Shown here: piece by piece, positions 24,600 through 34,985 of the stretch
Layout of the letters: the number at the start of each line of letters is the position of its first letter
How positions within the stretch are numbered: the first letter of the stretch is position 1
Assembly (NCBI GenBank): GCA_033439265.1
Contig: JAVTVX010000016.1
Coordinates: 17,344,701-17,408,700 of the forward strand
Origin: Dillenia suffruticosa
Lineage: Eukaryota > Streptophyta > Magnoliopsida > Dilleniales > Dilleniaceae
DNA length: 64,000 nucleotides
Direction: 5' to 3'
The notes under the pieces: generated by a model
What the model saw: only the letters and a program-made list of their open reading frames with translations
Database searches by the model: none
Told to the model about the DNA's origin: nothing
Position numbers and translations under genes: made by a program

Positions 24600-26700
24600 C
24601 GCTATATAAATATGCATGCAATCATTTCATGCCGTGTAGTTTAGGAAATTAGCTCTATAAATCTAAAGTTTGATAGAAAGTTACTTATTTGTGAAGGAAC
24701 CTAATGTTTGGGACAAAAACCATTATGGAGGGATAAGTGTTGCCAAAAGGAGTCTAAAGCAAAACTTTAGAAGAGCTAAATTAATTTTTTATACTTAAAT
24801 ACCCTTCATAAATTATATGATTAATCCACGAAGAAAGCACAGAATTGAATGTCTTTTACAACTTTTCAGCTTCCTTTTCCTTGTGGGAGTTGGATAGCTT
24901 AATATACTTGGTGATTCTAGTGCAGAAGCTGCGTAATCTTTGTCAGGATCTTGTTTATCATTTTAATAATCTCATGATGGTGGTGGACCAACAACAATGT
25001 GCTTCAATCTTTTAATTAACTTAATCATGATTATACATATACATGACTATTGCAATAATGCACATTACCTATACGTGCTATGGTAAAGCCCCCGGGGTCA
25101 AAGCTCTTAACGAGCCCACACATTATTTAGCAGGCTTTGGGAGAAAGCTGCAAGACTAAAGTTGAGTCTTCTCTCGAGTAAAGGGAGAGGAAGTCCACTT
25201 CGGTCCATCTGGCCGAATGGTACTTGGGATTTTTACTCTCACGTGTATCTTCACCGAAACCAATGGACAATGGGCACAGTGAAAAATATATTAAATTCTT
25301 TAATTAAAATTTGGGTTCAAATTTTGAAAATAAATAGAATTCTGTTTGGAGAGCTTCCCCTAAAAAGGATTCGATAATAGTTTGGATTGAATTAATCAAA
25401 TCATAACTCCAGAATTAACCCTCTTAATTAACTGGTCGTAATTTGGGATAACCCTCTTAATTAACTAAAACAAGGGAAACAAGCCCTTTAACGTGTCCTG
25501 TAGACTTGGGCCATGAAATCATGGCCGTGGAAAAGCCCAACACCGGCCGTGTTTATCCCAAAGTATTCTTGGTTGGACTGATTAGGCTTGGGACAATGGA
25601 CCTCATTGAGCACACTTGTTCTATTTAGGCCGGAGCTTGGTTTGGTCATTCGGTCTAGTTGCGAAGGTCATTTTTTTTTTTAGTTTTTTTTGTTGTATAG
25701 GGATTCGAACCTAAGATTTTCAGATCGGAGAGGAAGATTTTGATTACTAAACTGTTCCCTTGGAGACGTTGCGAAGGTCCTTGGGTGTCTAAGTACTTGG
25801 TCATATTAGGTGTCTAAGTACCATATAATGGAATACACACGTAATGAATAAGAGCCGATTGTTTTGCTTTTGCTGAAGTTTTATCAAACTTCTTTGGACC
25901 ACAAAAGAGTTGTAAGTGAATTGATTGCCAAATTCCTTATGTCTTGACTTGAGTATTTCAACTAGTGACAAAAGTTGAGCGTGAATGAAAAAACAAACTT
26001 ATTTATTAAAAGTTATATAAATTTAACTCACTAAATACTATGAAAAAGAAAAAAAAAAAATCCAAATCAAAAGAATTGAAAATCATTGAGAATAAATCTA
26101 AAAAATATGGCGATAAACTAACAAAAAAAGTATTTACAACAAAACTAAAAGTAAATAATGAGAGAGACAAATATTCTACGTGGTTTGGCACTCGTTAACT
26201 AAGTCCACAAGATCTAAAATTTTTGATCATGCAAATTCATGGGATCAGCAGCAATGATTTGTTTGAAAATCTTCCTCCTGAACTATTAGGTAGTATGGAG
26301 TGGTCGCTCTTGCTCACTGCCAAATTCGTACGCCTTTGTATTTTGCAACTCCACATAACCGAACCAGCCCCCTCTTCGTCAAATGGCCTTCCAAGAAATG
26401 ATGCTAGCTTCCTCCTTGATCCTTTGGATCCACTTTTGGTTTGAACAATATCTTTTTGACTTCTCTTAAGAGAGAGACAGAACAAGATACCCAACACAAG
26501 CAGATAGAACAAAGGAGAGGAGAAAGGAGCATACGTTGATTAGAGTGACAATAGAACAAACTGAGAAACTTGTAAAACTTTGCTTCTGATCGGATCAAAC
26601 ACAGACCATATAGATATTTCTACTTTAAGAACACTCACTTATTAATACAATAAGAATAAATAGCTTGTTTCAGAATACATATTTTTAACATGAAACGAAG
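24600..26700. other. Gene-free stretch left of copia element 1
   Basis: No family recognised. A short readable stretch at 26223-26444 on the plus strand has no known similarity and sits in repetitive-looking DNA. A B-box-like ggattcgaaccta at 25701-25713 may mark a SINE relic. Confidence 0.35.
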
Positions 26701-26708
26701 TTATCCAA

Positions 26709-27204
26709 TGTTGGTTATTTATGCCCATGATGGGCATTTGGGTAATTAAGGAATGGGGTAACTCCCATCCTTAATTACCATTAACCAATATTTTGGTAAC
26801 CCCCCACCAATTAAGTGATATTGGTCTTACCTTCCTTCTGGGAGAAAAAACAATGGAGGAAACTCTCCTTCTCCTACCTTGTGGGGTGGACAGCAGCCAT
26901 GGGAGAAAACTATGATGGAAGCTAGGGTTTTGCACAACATATTCTCTAGAGAGAGAAAATAGAGAGAGTGATGGAGATTTTCGCGTAGGAAAATCTCCCA
27001 TCGTCAAACGAATCACCGGACATGAGGATTGCGGCGTCGTGGATTTGAGGTGGTGGTTCGATTGCGTGATCACCATCCGACCGTACGATCCGTTCGAGGG
27101 ACATCGCGACACGGTGGATTTTGGAGATTGCCCTATCGAGGTATTTATCCCGAAAATTGCGATCTATTTAATTCTCGTTTCCGCATGCGCGATTAAATCC
27201 AACA
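26709..27204 (+). repeat. Left LTR of element 1
   Basis: 496 bp, TG...CA ends. It contains the hairpin at 26973-26998 and a CT/GA-rich middle. Confidence 0.93.
26973..26998 (+). promoter_or_regulatory. Conserved hairpin in the LTR
   Basis: Stem GGAGATTTTC (26973-26982), six-base loop GCGTAG, stem GAAAATCTCC (26989-26998): ten perfect pairs. Counterparts are at 33418-33443 (element 1 right), 38207-38232 and 44710-44735 (element 2), and 59963-59990 (element 5 right). Element 5 uses GAGAAATTTTC/GAAAATTTCTC. Its stem differs at two positions, both compensated. Role unknown. Confidence 0.6.
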
Positions 27205-27205
27205 T

Positions 27206-27217
27206 TGGTATCAGAGC
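27206..27217 (+). promoter_or_regulatory. Primer-binding site of element 1
   Basis: TGGTATCAGAGC, complementary to the 3' end of initiator methionine tRNA, one base after the left LTR. Confidence 0.92.
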
Positions 27218-27689
27218 AGTCGTTGGATTTAATTTAATAATTTTCGGAATTATTTTTGGGGTTTTTAAAATTTTGGGGTCCGGATCACGGATGAGTTTCA
27301 TGAATCCGAGAACACTGCAAGAATACCCATGGCCCAGGGATTACAAACATATTTTTTATTTAATTTTCGGAGCATGTTTGGGCCATGAGATGTCCGGTCG
27401 AAGTTTGCGACCCTACGGACATAAAACCCTTAGATCTGTGGCTTTAGAGGGCGGATCGATGCATGAAAATGATATAAATGAATTCCTTGCATCTAGATCT
27501 ATGGTTTTATATATTTTATTGTGTGATTTGGATGCCGAAAACTGGGATTTCCGAATGGCCACGGAGGGCCGCGACTGGGGTGGTTGAATCCCATCATTTT
27601 TGGGCTTGAATCCTCCTAAAATCGAGTGTAGGATGTTTGGAGGATGCCCACAAATTTTTTCTAGTCGAAAAATGCAAGAAACAACAGCC

Positions 27690-28150
27690 GGAATCGAGTT
27701 TTCCAGAAAACGGGTCGAAAAACCCGTTGCAGGACCCGTCGGGCGAAGAAGACCCGGCCCAGACCCGCGGGCGTGTGACATTCACGCGCCAGGAGGAGCG
27801 TCTGCAAGGCTCGTGGAGCGGGGAGGCAGCGGATCGGGTCGGACCGTGACCCGGACCGACCCGCAAACCGACCCGACCGGGTCGGACTAGAACCCCGTTG
27901 ACCGGTCAGTCGGGTCAACCCTGACCCGTTGACCGGGTCAGTCGGGTCAACCTTGACCCGTTGACCGACCCGGTCAGACCCGGCTCAACACGGCTCGGCG
28001 CGTGAAGGCGCGTGAGCCGCGCGCCGCGACTGGGCGCACGTGAGCCGAGCCGCGCCAGGCGCGTGGTAGCCCGTGTGAGGCGCGCCGCGCGTATGGCGCG
28101 TGGATCGCACCGCCGGCGAGCAGCGGCGCGTGTGGGCCCCGGGCGGCGCG
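27690..28150 (+). repeat. GC-rich leader of element 1 with internal repeats
   Basis: Very GC-rich DNA between primer-binding site and gag. A ~31-bp unit starting gttgaccgg(g)tcagtcggg is repeated at 27897 and 27928, with a partial third copy at 27960. TTGACC (a W-box core) occurs repeatedly on both strands. Later phrases are variations on GGCGCGTG. Elements 2 (about 38970-39535) and 5 (about 53560-53920) have matching but more decayed leaders. Reading frames here are shadows. Confidence 0.75.
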
Positions 28151-28589
28151 TGAAGTCGCTAAAAATTAAATTTTTTCAATTTTTTGGGAGTCCTATATCC
28201 ATAAATGTGACTTTTTGTGGGTTTTTGTGTGCCGAATCGCAATCCAAATGGTAAGATGCGTTTCCAAGTTGTGGTGTATGGTGTCCGTTGACTCATACGC
28301 TCGCTTTGGGGTCGTACTCAAGTCATTTTGGTCTTGATGATTCGTAGGGCATACAAAAATGTGATAATAGGCATCTCCAAGTCTCAGATATTTCTCTTAA
28401 TACGTTGAGAACTGTCGTATTAAATTTTTGTAAATTTTTGCAAGGAGAGTAAACTGAATGATATGATCTGCGTGATTTTATCAGTAGATTCAGTTTATTC
28501 TCGAGAGGCAAAATCTAACGAGAACCTGAGGCAAGAGATGATGGGCCCCAGGGTGGGCACCGAGCCTCAGGGTATACGAGATAAAGAGA

Positions 28590-29230
28590 TCTAGTGTGTA
28601 TGGTACAAAAGATTTGCCAAGTTAGGGCAACGCTTAACAGTGGCATACACGATGACTTAGTCTCGTTTTTCGAGTCATATTCTATGAACATGTCGGTTCG
28701 ACTCGTCCCAAAAGAGCATAGTGTTGCTCTCTTCGGCTCCTATGTGAGGATGCAGAAGAAAAGGGTTAATCATACAATGAAACAAATGTCGAGTATGATC
28801 ACCAAGTTAATATATACGGACGAGTAAATTTCGGATGAAATTTAGGTACTGGATGTGATCCAGTTTTTTACCTGATTCATGGGAAACCGTGAAATCCTAT
28901 CTCACATTTGACGAAAGTATTCGTGCTTTCGTTGATATAAATACGTAAAGTGAGCTCGATGAGGAACACCTAGAGGCGAGTAGGCCACACTCGAGTCATG
29001 CTTATTCAGAGGAGTCAAGTAAGGACTTCCCCAGCGCTAAGCCTAGCGAACGAGACTCGAGATCTAGGTAATAAAAATCATCCGACAAAACCGACAACGA
29101 GGTACAAGAACGCAAGAAGAAGGAATTTGATTAGACCAAAGTAAATTGCTACGTTTGAGGTAGATTTGGTCATTTCGCTCGTGAGTGTGACGAGCAGAAA
29201 TTAATATTCTTTTTTCTTTACGTGGTTTGA
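28590..29230 (+). pseudogene. Broken gag of element 1
   Basis: 28594-28827 reads NSGIHDDLVSFFESYS and later NHTMKQMSSMITKL, typical of the copia gag domain (UBN2 type). Near 29155-29195 a zinc-knuckle relic reads GRFGHFARECDEQ. Stops and frameshifts separate the parts. Confidence 0.75.
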
Positions 29231-29269
29231 GATTTGTCTCATTCACTATAATACTCGCTGATTTCTCTC

Positions 29270-29480
29270 CTTTGAAATCAGGAGCAACCGACCACGTAAC
29301 TCGAGACAGGAGTGCGTAGATATAGTTCCGTCAGGTGAATCCTTAAGCTTGGAGGATTTACGTTAAGGACAGAGCATTCGTCGTTGTCAGAGGGAACGAC
29401 ACTTGCTATGACGTCCTCAATATTGTAGGCATTCGACGGATATACAATTTAGTACCTTGTCTAAAATTGACTACGATATG
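29270..29480 (+). pseudogene. Broken aspartic-protease region of element 1
   Basis: Short readable bits in more than one frame (RIYVKDRAFVVVRGNDTCYDV and a NLV-type end) match the segment after the copia protease. The DSGAT active-site box is not intact. Confidence 0.5.
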
Positions 29481-29579
29481 CGTGAAATTATTCCTTTGTT
29501 TTTAATACGATAATTTTCTAAACTATTCTGGTTTTCATCCATGATGAAATGTATGCACTGGGTGCTACTCCTTCTAATG

Positions 29580-30240
29580 GTTTCTTGTCGTTAATAGACT
29601 TAGACACATGGGGTAAGAGATGATGAATCGGTTAGTAGCGAGAGGTTTGTTGGACCCGCTGACCAGATTCGAGTTACCCGTATGTGAGTTTTGCCTAGTC
29701 AGCAAAATGACGAGAAAACCATTTGGCGATGCAATGAGAGCTGGGACTCCATTGCAGTTAACTATTATGCCTTTCTTTATTTTTGTGGTCTTATGAGCAT
29801 GAGAGCCAGAAATGGAGTTGTGTAGATAATTATAGACGCTTACATGCGTTTCAGTTCATCTATCTGATCTTGCATAAGTCTGAGGCATTAGACTGCTTCA
29901 GGAGGTTCATAAGCGAGATTGAGAATCAGTTAGATTTGAGAGTAGAGACTCTCAGAACCGAGCGAGAACGCAAGTATTCGTCTAAACTACACATGGGGCT
30001 CTGTTTCGATAAGAGTATTACGAGTCTACTGACTATTAGTCAGTTCCCCATTTGAGCTTTGGACAAGGAGGCTGCCTCACCTTAGCCACTTGAGGTTATG
30101 GGGTTGTGCCATGATTTCTCGCATTCACACGGTGAGTTAGACCCGCGAGAAAATATGTGTTCTTAGGCGAACATGAACGGCACTATAATCGAGATTGAGT
30201 CTCGTAATACTATATTTCTTGAGAATGATTTCCCTAAGAG
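29580..30240 (+). pseudogene. Broken integrase of element 1
   Basis: 29783-30000 reads YLILHKSEALDCFRRFISE and LDLRVETLRTERERKY. This matches the copia integrase core (usual form LRTDRGxEY). The Asp of the catalytic centre is changed here (TER instead of TDR). Upstream parts are split by stops. Confidence 0.8.
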
Positions 30241-30419
30241 AAGTGAAATCAATTTGAACCTTACCTTTTATGCGATGGATGAGTCTAACGGTTCAAGGAG
30301 CCCAGCGGCGGGATATAAGAATCCACTACGGATCTTGATCTTAGTGGGAGCGATCCATCAAGAGGTAAAGATTTTTCTCTCCTCCTAAGAGTGTCGAGAA
30401 TGCGTATTTAAACGTTGTT

Positions 30420-31290
30420 TTCTCGATTGAGGGTAAGACCCTCATTGCGACTCTAGAGGATGATGAAAAATCTAAAACGGTTCGAGAGACTCTCGAGAGT
30501 TTTGCAAAAGATGCAAAATACCGTTTATTGAAGGCCATAAATGAAAAGAAAGAGTTGATGAGAATCAACGGGGTTTGGGACCTAGTTGATTAGCCTGAGG
30601 GCGGAATGACTATTGGGAACAAGTAGGTTCTCAAAGTCAAGATAAAGGTTAACGGATTGATGAAGAAGTAAAGGACCCGTCTAGTAACCAAGGGTTACAC
30701 TTAGACTGAGGGGTGGATTATCGAGGAGTCATAGTCCAATTTATCTCGATCCGTTTATCTTTCAGCGATTGTCACGAACATGGATCAGGAGTCACATCAC
30801 AAGGATGTAAATACCGCTTTCGTATTGGAAGTATAGATGAGGCGATCTACATGGAGCAACCCTTTGGGTTCGTTCTAGTAGATCAGGTGTATAAGGTCTA
30901 TTGATTTTCGAAATCAACATATGACCTTAAGCCATCATCTAGACAACGGCGTTTGAGATTTCACGAGAAGGTGATATCTTATGGTTTTGTAATGATCGAG
31001 TAGGATCATTGCATATATCTGATACGTCCCGATGACTCCTTTACGAGCATGTTCGCATATGTAGGTGACATTCTGTTGGCTGGGAACAACAAAGAGTATC
31101 TAATGACTATTGTAACATGGTTGCGAGGTTTTAGTTCATTCTCAGATTTTGGATCCATAGGGATCGCTTGAGAATGGTGTTGACTCTTTAACAAGAGTTT
31201 TACATCAGGTAGATTCTTAAGCATTTCGAGAAGAGCGATGACAACCTAAAAGATACTCTAATCGCTAAAGATAAAAAGACTTGAATCTTG
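30420..31290 (+). pseudogene. Broken reverse transcriptase of element 1
   Basis: 30713-30904 covers the stretch equivalent to DYxE...DVKTAFLNG..EEIYMEQPxGF, readable as IDEAIYMEQPFGFVLVD. A stop at 30702-30704 and one at 30902-30904 fall at the same codons as stops in sister elements. The segment ending with DDILL-like GDILLAGNNKEY (about 31060-31100) follows. Confidence 0.8.
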
Positions 31291-31479
31291 ACACATGCCT
31301 TACAATTTATAAAGAAATAAGGGAGATGAGCAGAATCCCTTATTCCAGTGCAAAATACATTTTTAGTGTATGCGATGAGGTATACACGTGTGATATACAA
31401 TTTGATGTATGCGATGAGGCATACATGACCAGACATTTATTTTATGGTTAATCTGGTGAGTAGGTATTAATAGAATCCT

Positions 31480-32010
31480 AGAAGGGATCACTGTAGAGCG
31501 GTGAAAAAGGATTCTGAAATATCTCATTTGAACTGCAGAGCTCTCCATGTGTTACGGATGAGGTGATTTGCGTTTTGTGGTTGAGATTCAGATACTGACT
31601 GGGAATAGTGATCTGAATAAACGCAAAAGATTTTATTTTCTTAGAGCAGTAAGAAGAAAATCTGTATATCTCTATTTACGATAGAGACTGAGCTAGTAGT
31701 GTGTTCAATTGCAGTTCATGAGAATGGTTGGCTTTAGAAATTTTCTGGAAGACTTAAAGGTTGTGACAGATAGTGGGAAGTCAGTGATGATTATTGTGAT
31801 AATCAGACCGACACTGTCAACAAATGAGACCCTAAGTATAATAGTAAAGCCAAACACATTGATACCGAAGACCACTTTATGAGGGATATTACCGAGAAGG
31901 GTATTGTGACATCTAAGTACACCTTGACATACAGCATGAGAGCTGATCTCTTTAGAAAACCCGTTGTGAGAGATTCCTTTGTGAGATAAGGAATCATTGG
32001 GTTTAGTGTA
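31480..32010 (+). pseudogene. Broken RNase H of element 1
   Basis: Copia RNase H phrases are readable in pieces: a GDLRF-like start near 31562, S-IYDRD-ELV near 31665-31695, and a closing ...ADLFRKPVVRDSF near 31937-31985. The order and spacing fit, but frames shift. Confidence 0.65.
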
Positions 32011-32029
32011 CTTTAACATTTCTCCTTAT

Positions 32030-33142
32030 ATACTGTTTTAGATGCTTATTTTAATATATGACATGTATGCATTAATGAGTCACATATTTATTTTATGCAT
32101 CATTTGTTGTCATATATTGTGATTTTGTGATAAAAGATGTGTCAGGCAGGCATGGTCGACTCTCTCACACGAGTGACCACCTCCGACTCTGAGTGAGCGG
32201 AGATGAGACGGATTCTAGTCGTAAGAGGCTTTGAGAGTAGCCCTACTAGAACATAAGTCGCCCTGATATGTATTCAGGATGAGGTCATATGCGATATGAC
32301 CGATATGGAAATACCCACATCCATGTTGCCTGTAAGCAGCCAGGTATGAGATCTTAGATATCACCTGCGATTTGTGATTTTGTCTCTGAGTTGCTCTCTC
32401 TGAGATCTCTGGGTAAAGTCTTATGTGTAGACTGAGTCCCGTACCTGTACAGTGTTAGAGAAATCTGACATATGCCCTTTGAGAGATGGGGAATAACACT
32501 GTGGCACGTGTTTCATACCACGTGTGATGAGACGACCATGTGACAGTGGGAGCTATTATTTGAGACAATAGTTTGATCTTGATCCCCGTTCCCACTGTGT
32601 GAGACCTGAGATCCATTGGGTGGGATCTCTTATGCCCTTATTACTTTCGGCTGTCTCTAGAAGTTTTGGTTTAGTGTTGCTACTTTAGTCTGTTTACCTA
32701 TGGCCCGGAAGATAAATCGAGATCTAAGGGGCAGGTCTAGGAAAGCAGCTGAATTGAAACCGATAGATACGAGTTTGGGAAAAGGAAGGCCAATAGACAT
32801 TACATCATTGTCATGTATTCATAGGTCGACCTATTATGTTAATCCATGTTGGGATTCAAACATAATAATGAATACATAGTCGAGCAAATTGATTGGGGAT
32901 CACTTTCGATGAGGAAAGTGGCTCGATGGATGTAAATGTATTGAGTCTGGGGTATAGCGAGTTATTTTTATACTAACAGTGACTTCTCGATCATCCTAAC
33001 AGGTGTATCGAGAGTCTTTGCTTGCAGGTGTACTCGCCGGTCGCACGACGCCCAATCCTGTATGAAAAGTCCAGTAGGGTGATGTGATAGATCGCATGAG
33101 TTGCGATCTTGTGATTGACGGAAGTGAAATGCCCTCATGTGC
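32030..33142 (+). other. Conserved 3' non-coding tail of element 1
   Basis: About 1.1 kb between the end of RNase H and the polypurine tract, with no open reading frame of note. It is clearly alignable with 43340-44459 (element 2) and 58480-59617 (element 5). From the shared anchor tgtcaggca/tgtcagaca to the right LTR it measures about 1013, 1008 and 1001 bp. Shared phrases include gtggtcgactct, gagtgaccacctc, ttcccactgt and gtgtactcg. The role is unknown. Confidence 0.75.
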
Positions 33143-33152
33143 AAGTGGGAGA

Positions 33153-33649
33153 TGTTGGTTATTTATGTCCATGATGGGCATTTGGGTAATTAAGGAATGG
33201 GGTAACTCCCATCCTTAATTACCATTAACCAATATTTTGGTAACCCCCCCACCAATTAAGTGATATTGGTCTTACCTTCCTTCTGGGAGAAAAAACAATG
33301 GAGGAAACTCTCATTCTCCTACCTTGTGGGGTGGACAGCAGCCATGGGAGGAAACTATGATGGAGGCTAGGGTTTTGCACAACATATTCTCTAGAGAGAG
33401 AAAATAGAGATAGGGATGGAGATTTTCGCGTAAGAAAATCTCCCATCGTCAAACGAATCACCGGACATGAGGATTGCGGCGTCGTGGATTTGAGGTGGTG
33501 GTTCGATTGCGTGATCACCATCCGACCGTGCGATCCGTTCGAGGGACATCGCAACACGGTGGATTTTGGAGACTGCTCTATCGAGGTATTTATCCCGAAA
33601 ATTCTGATCTATTTAATTCTCGCTTCCGCATGCGCGATTAAATCCAACA
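33153..33649 (+). repeat. Right LTR of element 1
   Basis: 497 bp, about 97% like the left LTR by hand comparison. Confidence 0.93.
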
Positions 33650-34325
33650 TCCAAATAGCATAATTCTTACAGACAGTTCTCATCGGCTGCAAAGCTACAC
33701 TTAGGATCAGTGGCCAACAAGCTATTGCTCATATCTGTGCGCATTCAAGAAGAACCCACATTTATTATTCATTTGAGATTTTCCATAAATATTTTCCTTT
33801 TCCTCCCCTCTCTTCTCCTTGCCAGTGCTTCTGTCGAGTTGGTCCCTTACCCTGACCACATTTATTATTCATTTCAGATTTTCCATAACATAATTAAATC
33901 CAGCCCTAGAGTAATTTCATTTAAATAATTTCATTCAAATCACTTTGGCACATCAAAAATGATTTCTTCTTCTCCTTTTTCTCCCTTTTCCATTTGAACT
34001 ATGGATCTATGGTTTAAACAAGCAATCAACGCGCAAAAAAGTTTAAGAAGACACAAAAGGGGATTTGGAGACAATCCGTGATGCTGTGTTAATGCAGAAA
34101 GGGCAGCGTGTTGCAGATCGTGGCTTTGTAGTGAGAGTGTGGGATTTTTTGAATTATTTTAATTGTTATTGATTTCTATCTTTGGTTCTGTGAGTTTTTA
34201 TTATTTGTTTTCTATTTCGGTTTGAAATCTTTAGGCCGTATAAACTTTTTTGAGAATTTATATTATGCAAGACTCTCTCTCTTGACGTGGGCTCCTTTTC
34301 CAAACTTTAGAATTTATAATTGTTT
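33650..34325. other. Host DNA right of element 1, no gene seen
   Basis: A ~33-bp phrase beginning cacatttattattcattt occurs twice, near 33758 and 33858. Otherwise nothing is recognised. Confidence 0.4.
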
Positions 34326-34329
34326 TTCC

Positions 34330-34985
34330 GAGACATGTACGGATCTAAACAAAATTGTTTTTCCGAGACATGTACGGATCTAAACAAAAAAAATTTTTAA
34401 AATGACCTCCGACGAAAAATAATTCCGTTTATAATCCCAATTTATCGCAAATTCAACATATGTCGCGAGTTGAACCCGCGACATGGAATATGTCGTGTCT
34501 TAAAGATGCGATATTACCCCACCTCCCCGTGGTGCTTCTCTCTCCCTCCCCTGCGGTGCTGCGCTCCTCTCTCTCTTCCCCCGCGACGCTGCGCTCCTCT
34601 CTCTCTCTCCCCCCGCGACGCTCCTCCCCCTCCGCAGCACTTCTCTCTCCCCCTGCGACACTCTTCCCCCTCCGCGGCACTCCTCTCTCTCTCCCCCCAA
34701 CAGTACTCCTCCCTCTCTCTCCCCCCGGTGGCACTCCTCTCTCTCTCTCTCCCTTCCCCCACGGCACTCCTCTCTCTCTCCCCCCGCGGCACTCCTCCCT
34801 CTCTTTCCCTCCCCCACCGTTGCGGGAGCGAAAGAGGAGCGCCGCCGCAGAGGGATGTCAACCCATGTTGTGGGTTAAACCCGCGACATAGCCTGTCGCG
34901 GGTTCAACCCGTGACATATGGGAGTCACAAACGGAATTAATTTTTTTTTTGGGTCTAGATCTATACATGTCTCTGTTTTCCCTCC
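34330..34985. mobile_element. Inverted-repeat (foldback) element around a CT/C-rich minisatellite
   Basis: The left arm (about 34330-34500) and right arm (about 34860-34985) are inverted copies. In order, each holds gagacatgta, gatcta, attccgttt, and a palindrome of the form GTCGCGGGTTCAACCCGCGAC (left about 34462-34483; right about 34893-34915, with a second near 34865-34888). A 36-bp phrase in the left arm is doubled (34321, 34357). The core (34515-34815) is CTCTCTCCCCC with GCGGCACTCC-type units, an irregular minisatellite. No transposase and no confident target duplication. Long proline- or arginine-rich frames here are artefacts. Confidence 0.65.

Larger units (their letters stand above)
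26709..33649 (+). mobile_element. Copia LTR retrotransposon, element 1 (structurally complete, coding-dead)
   Basis: 6,941 bp with LTRs at 26709-27204 and 33153-33649, both TGTTGG...CCAACA. The flanking 5-bp duplication is tccaa (26704-26708 and 33650-33654). The primer-binding site follows the left LTR; the polypurine tract AAGTGGGAGA (33143-33152) precedes the right LTR. The order gag, protease, integrase, RT, RNase H is that of Ty1/copia. By hand the LTRs differ at about 14 bases plus one 1-bp indel (about 3%), so it inserted fairly recently in evolutionary terms. Every coding domain is nevertheless broken by stops and frameshifts. It shares a family with elements 2 and 5. Confidence 0.93.

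Noticed and set aside
26223-26512. Possible exon left of element 1
   Set aside because: Short, no recognised motif, and open on both strands; not enough to call a gene.
27594-28254. Several open frames on both strands in the GC-rich part of element 1
   Set aside because: This is the element leader. Frames are open because of high GC and match no family; the equivalent region in element 2 has different frames.
34453-34940. Long overlapping reading frames on both strands rich in Ser/Pro/Leu or Arg/Glu/Gly
   Set aside because: They are translations of a CTCTCCCCC minisatellite inside a foldback element; several frames stay open only because the repeat lacks stops.
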